NCBI GenBank assembly: GCA_900764415.1
Contig: CAAFOA010000389.1
Location: forward strand, 1-5,792
Direction: 5' to 3'
Source: an uncultured Collinsella sp.
GTDB lineage: Bacteria > Actinomycetota > Coriobacteriia > Coriobacteriales > Coriobacteriaceae
Length of the DNA: 5,792 bases
Part shown: in pieces, positions 5,318-5,792 of the stretch
Layout of the letters: each line of letters starts with the position of its first letter
Numbering within the stretch: the first letter of the stretch is position 1
The notes under the pieces: generated by a model
What the model was told of the DNA's origin: nothing
Database searches by the model: none
The model's input: the letters and a program-made list of their open reading frames with translations, nothing else
Made by a program: the position numbers and the translations under genes

Positions 5318-5792
5318 ATGGCTAATCGTTTCGTTCTCAATACCATCTCTTATCATGGTTCCGGCGCCATCAAGGAGATCCCCGGCGAGCTCCAGCGTCG
5401 CGGCTACAAGAAGATCTTCGTCTGCTCCGACCCCGATCTGGTCAAGTTTGGCGTTACCGCTAAGGTGACCGATGAGCTCGATGCCGCCGGCATCGCTTGG
5501 AGCCTCTACTCCGAGATCAAGCCCAACCCCACCATCCAGAACGTCAAGGACGGCGTCGAGGCCTTCAAGGCCGCCGAGGCTGACGCTATCGTGACCATTG
5601 GTGGCGGCTCCTCCATGGACACCGCTAAGGCCATCGGCATTATTATCAACAACCCCGAGTTCGCCGATGTCCGCAGCCTCGAGGGCGTTGCTCCCACTAA
5701 GAACCACGCCGTGTTCACCATCGCCGTGCCGACGACCGCCGGTACCGCCGCTGAGGTGACCATCAACTACGTCATCACCGACCCCGAGAAGG
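5318..5792 (+). CDS. fucO: Lactaldehyde reductase / 1,2-propanediol oxidoreductase FucO (3' end cut by window)
   Basis: This is an iron-dependent group III alcohol dehydrogenase that reduces L-lactaldehyde to (S)-1,2-propanediol with NADH during anaerobic fucose or rhamnose breakdown. The first 158 of about 383 residues are present. They follow E. coli FucO closely: MANR start, KVTDELDAAGIAW (49-61), the NAD-binding GGGSSMD (95-101), NNPEFADVRSLEG (111-123) and PTTAGTAAEVTINYVITD (138-155). The metal-ligand aspartate and histidines lie beyond the window. ATG 5318 is set by GGGAGG (5306-5311), 6 bases upstream. All lysines use AAG, and most Phe and Asn codons end in C, unlike the TTT-rich membrane genes nearby, which points to high expression. 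A terminator precedes it, so it starts its own transcript, probably controlled through the cre/LacI-like sites. A close glycerol- or butanol-type dehydrogenase is possible, but FucO fits best. Confidence 0.92.
   Translation, partial: MANRFVLNTISYHGSGAIKEIPGELQRRGYKKIFVCSDPDLVKFGVTAKVTDELDAAGIAWSLYSEIKPNPTIQNVKDGVEAFKAAEADAIVTIGGGSSMDTAKAIGIIINNPEFADVRSLEGVAPTKNHAVFTIAVPTTAGTAAEVTINYVITDPEK

Noticed and set aside
5315..5707. Open frame of 130 codons on the - strand opposite fucO
   Set aside because: It is antisense to strongly codon-biased fucO sequence; such codon choice opens the opposite strand by chance.
1..5792. CRISPR array, tRNA, rRNA or insertion sequence
   Set aside because: I saw no regularly spaced direct repeats, no cloverleaf-like sequence and no transposase. 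The only repeat-like items are the inverted repeats listed.

Overview
The window is GC-rich bacterial DNA with tightly packed genes, strong GGAGG-type ribosome binding sites and some GTG starts. The gene set is a short ABC ATPase, a RelB/DinJ antitoxin, a CPBP membrane protease, a YgiQ radical SAM protein, a YoaK/DUF1275 membrane protein and fucO. Together with short GTCCC-containing inverted repeats between genes, this resembles a gut actinobacterium of the Coriobacteriia, such as Collinsella. That placement is inferred from general sequence character, not from a marker gene.

Left part (1-2038, + strand): the window opens inside or at the very start of a compact ABC-transporter ATPase (to 619). 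A 215-base intergenic stretch follows with a perfect 10-bp operator-like palindrome (693-721) and a perfect 11-bp long-range inverted repeat (743-799). It precedes a 67-residue RelB/DinJ-type antitoxin (835-1038) that has no toxin gene beside it. A snap-back repeat of about 60 bases (1047-1109), which can fold in two mutually exclusive ways, fills the gap to the CPBP-family intramembrane protease gene (1127-2038).

Middle (2035-4182, - strand): a full-length YgiQ-family radical SAM protein with a GTG start and basic low-complexity tails at both ends. It converges on the CPBP gene so tightly that the two stop codons share a CTAG. Upstream is a 253-base divergent intergenic region with a good -10 box and a perfect 11-bp palindrome (4221-4253).

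Right part (4436-5792, + strand): a YoaK/DUF1275 membrane protein ends at a strong intrinsic terminator (5158-5194). A promoter region with two LacI/cre-like operator candidates follows, then the first 158 codons of fucO (lactaldehyde/1,2-propanediol oxidoreductase), cut by the window end. fucO looks highly expressed from its codon choice and is probably under sugar or catabolite control.

The genes do not form one obvious pathway; this looks like a patchwork of single-gene transcription units. I see no CRISPR array, tRNA, rRNA, insertion sequence or phage gene, and no clear new multi-gene system. The most unusual items are the snap-back repeat, the orphan antitoxin with its structured leader, and the operator pair upstream of fucO.
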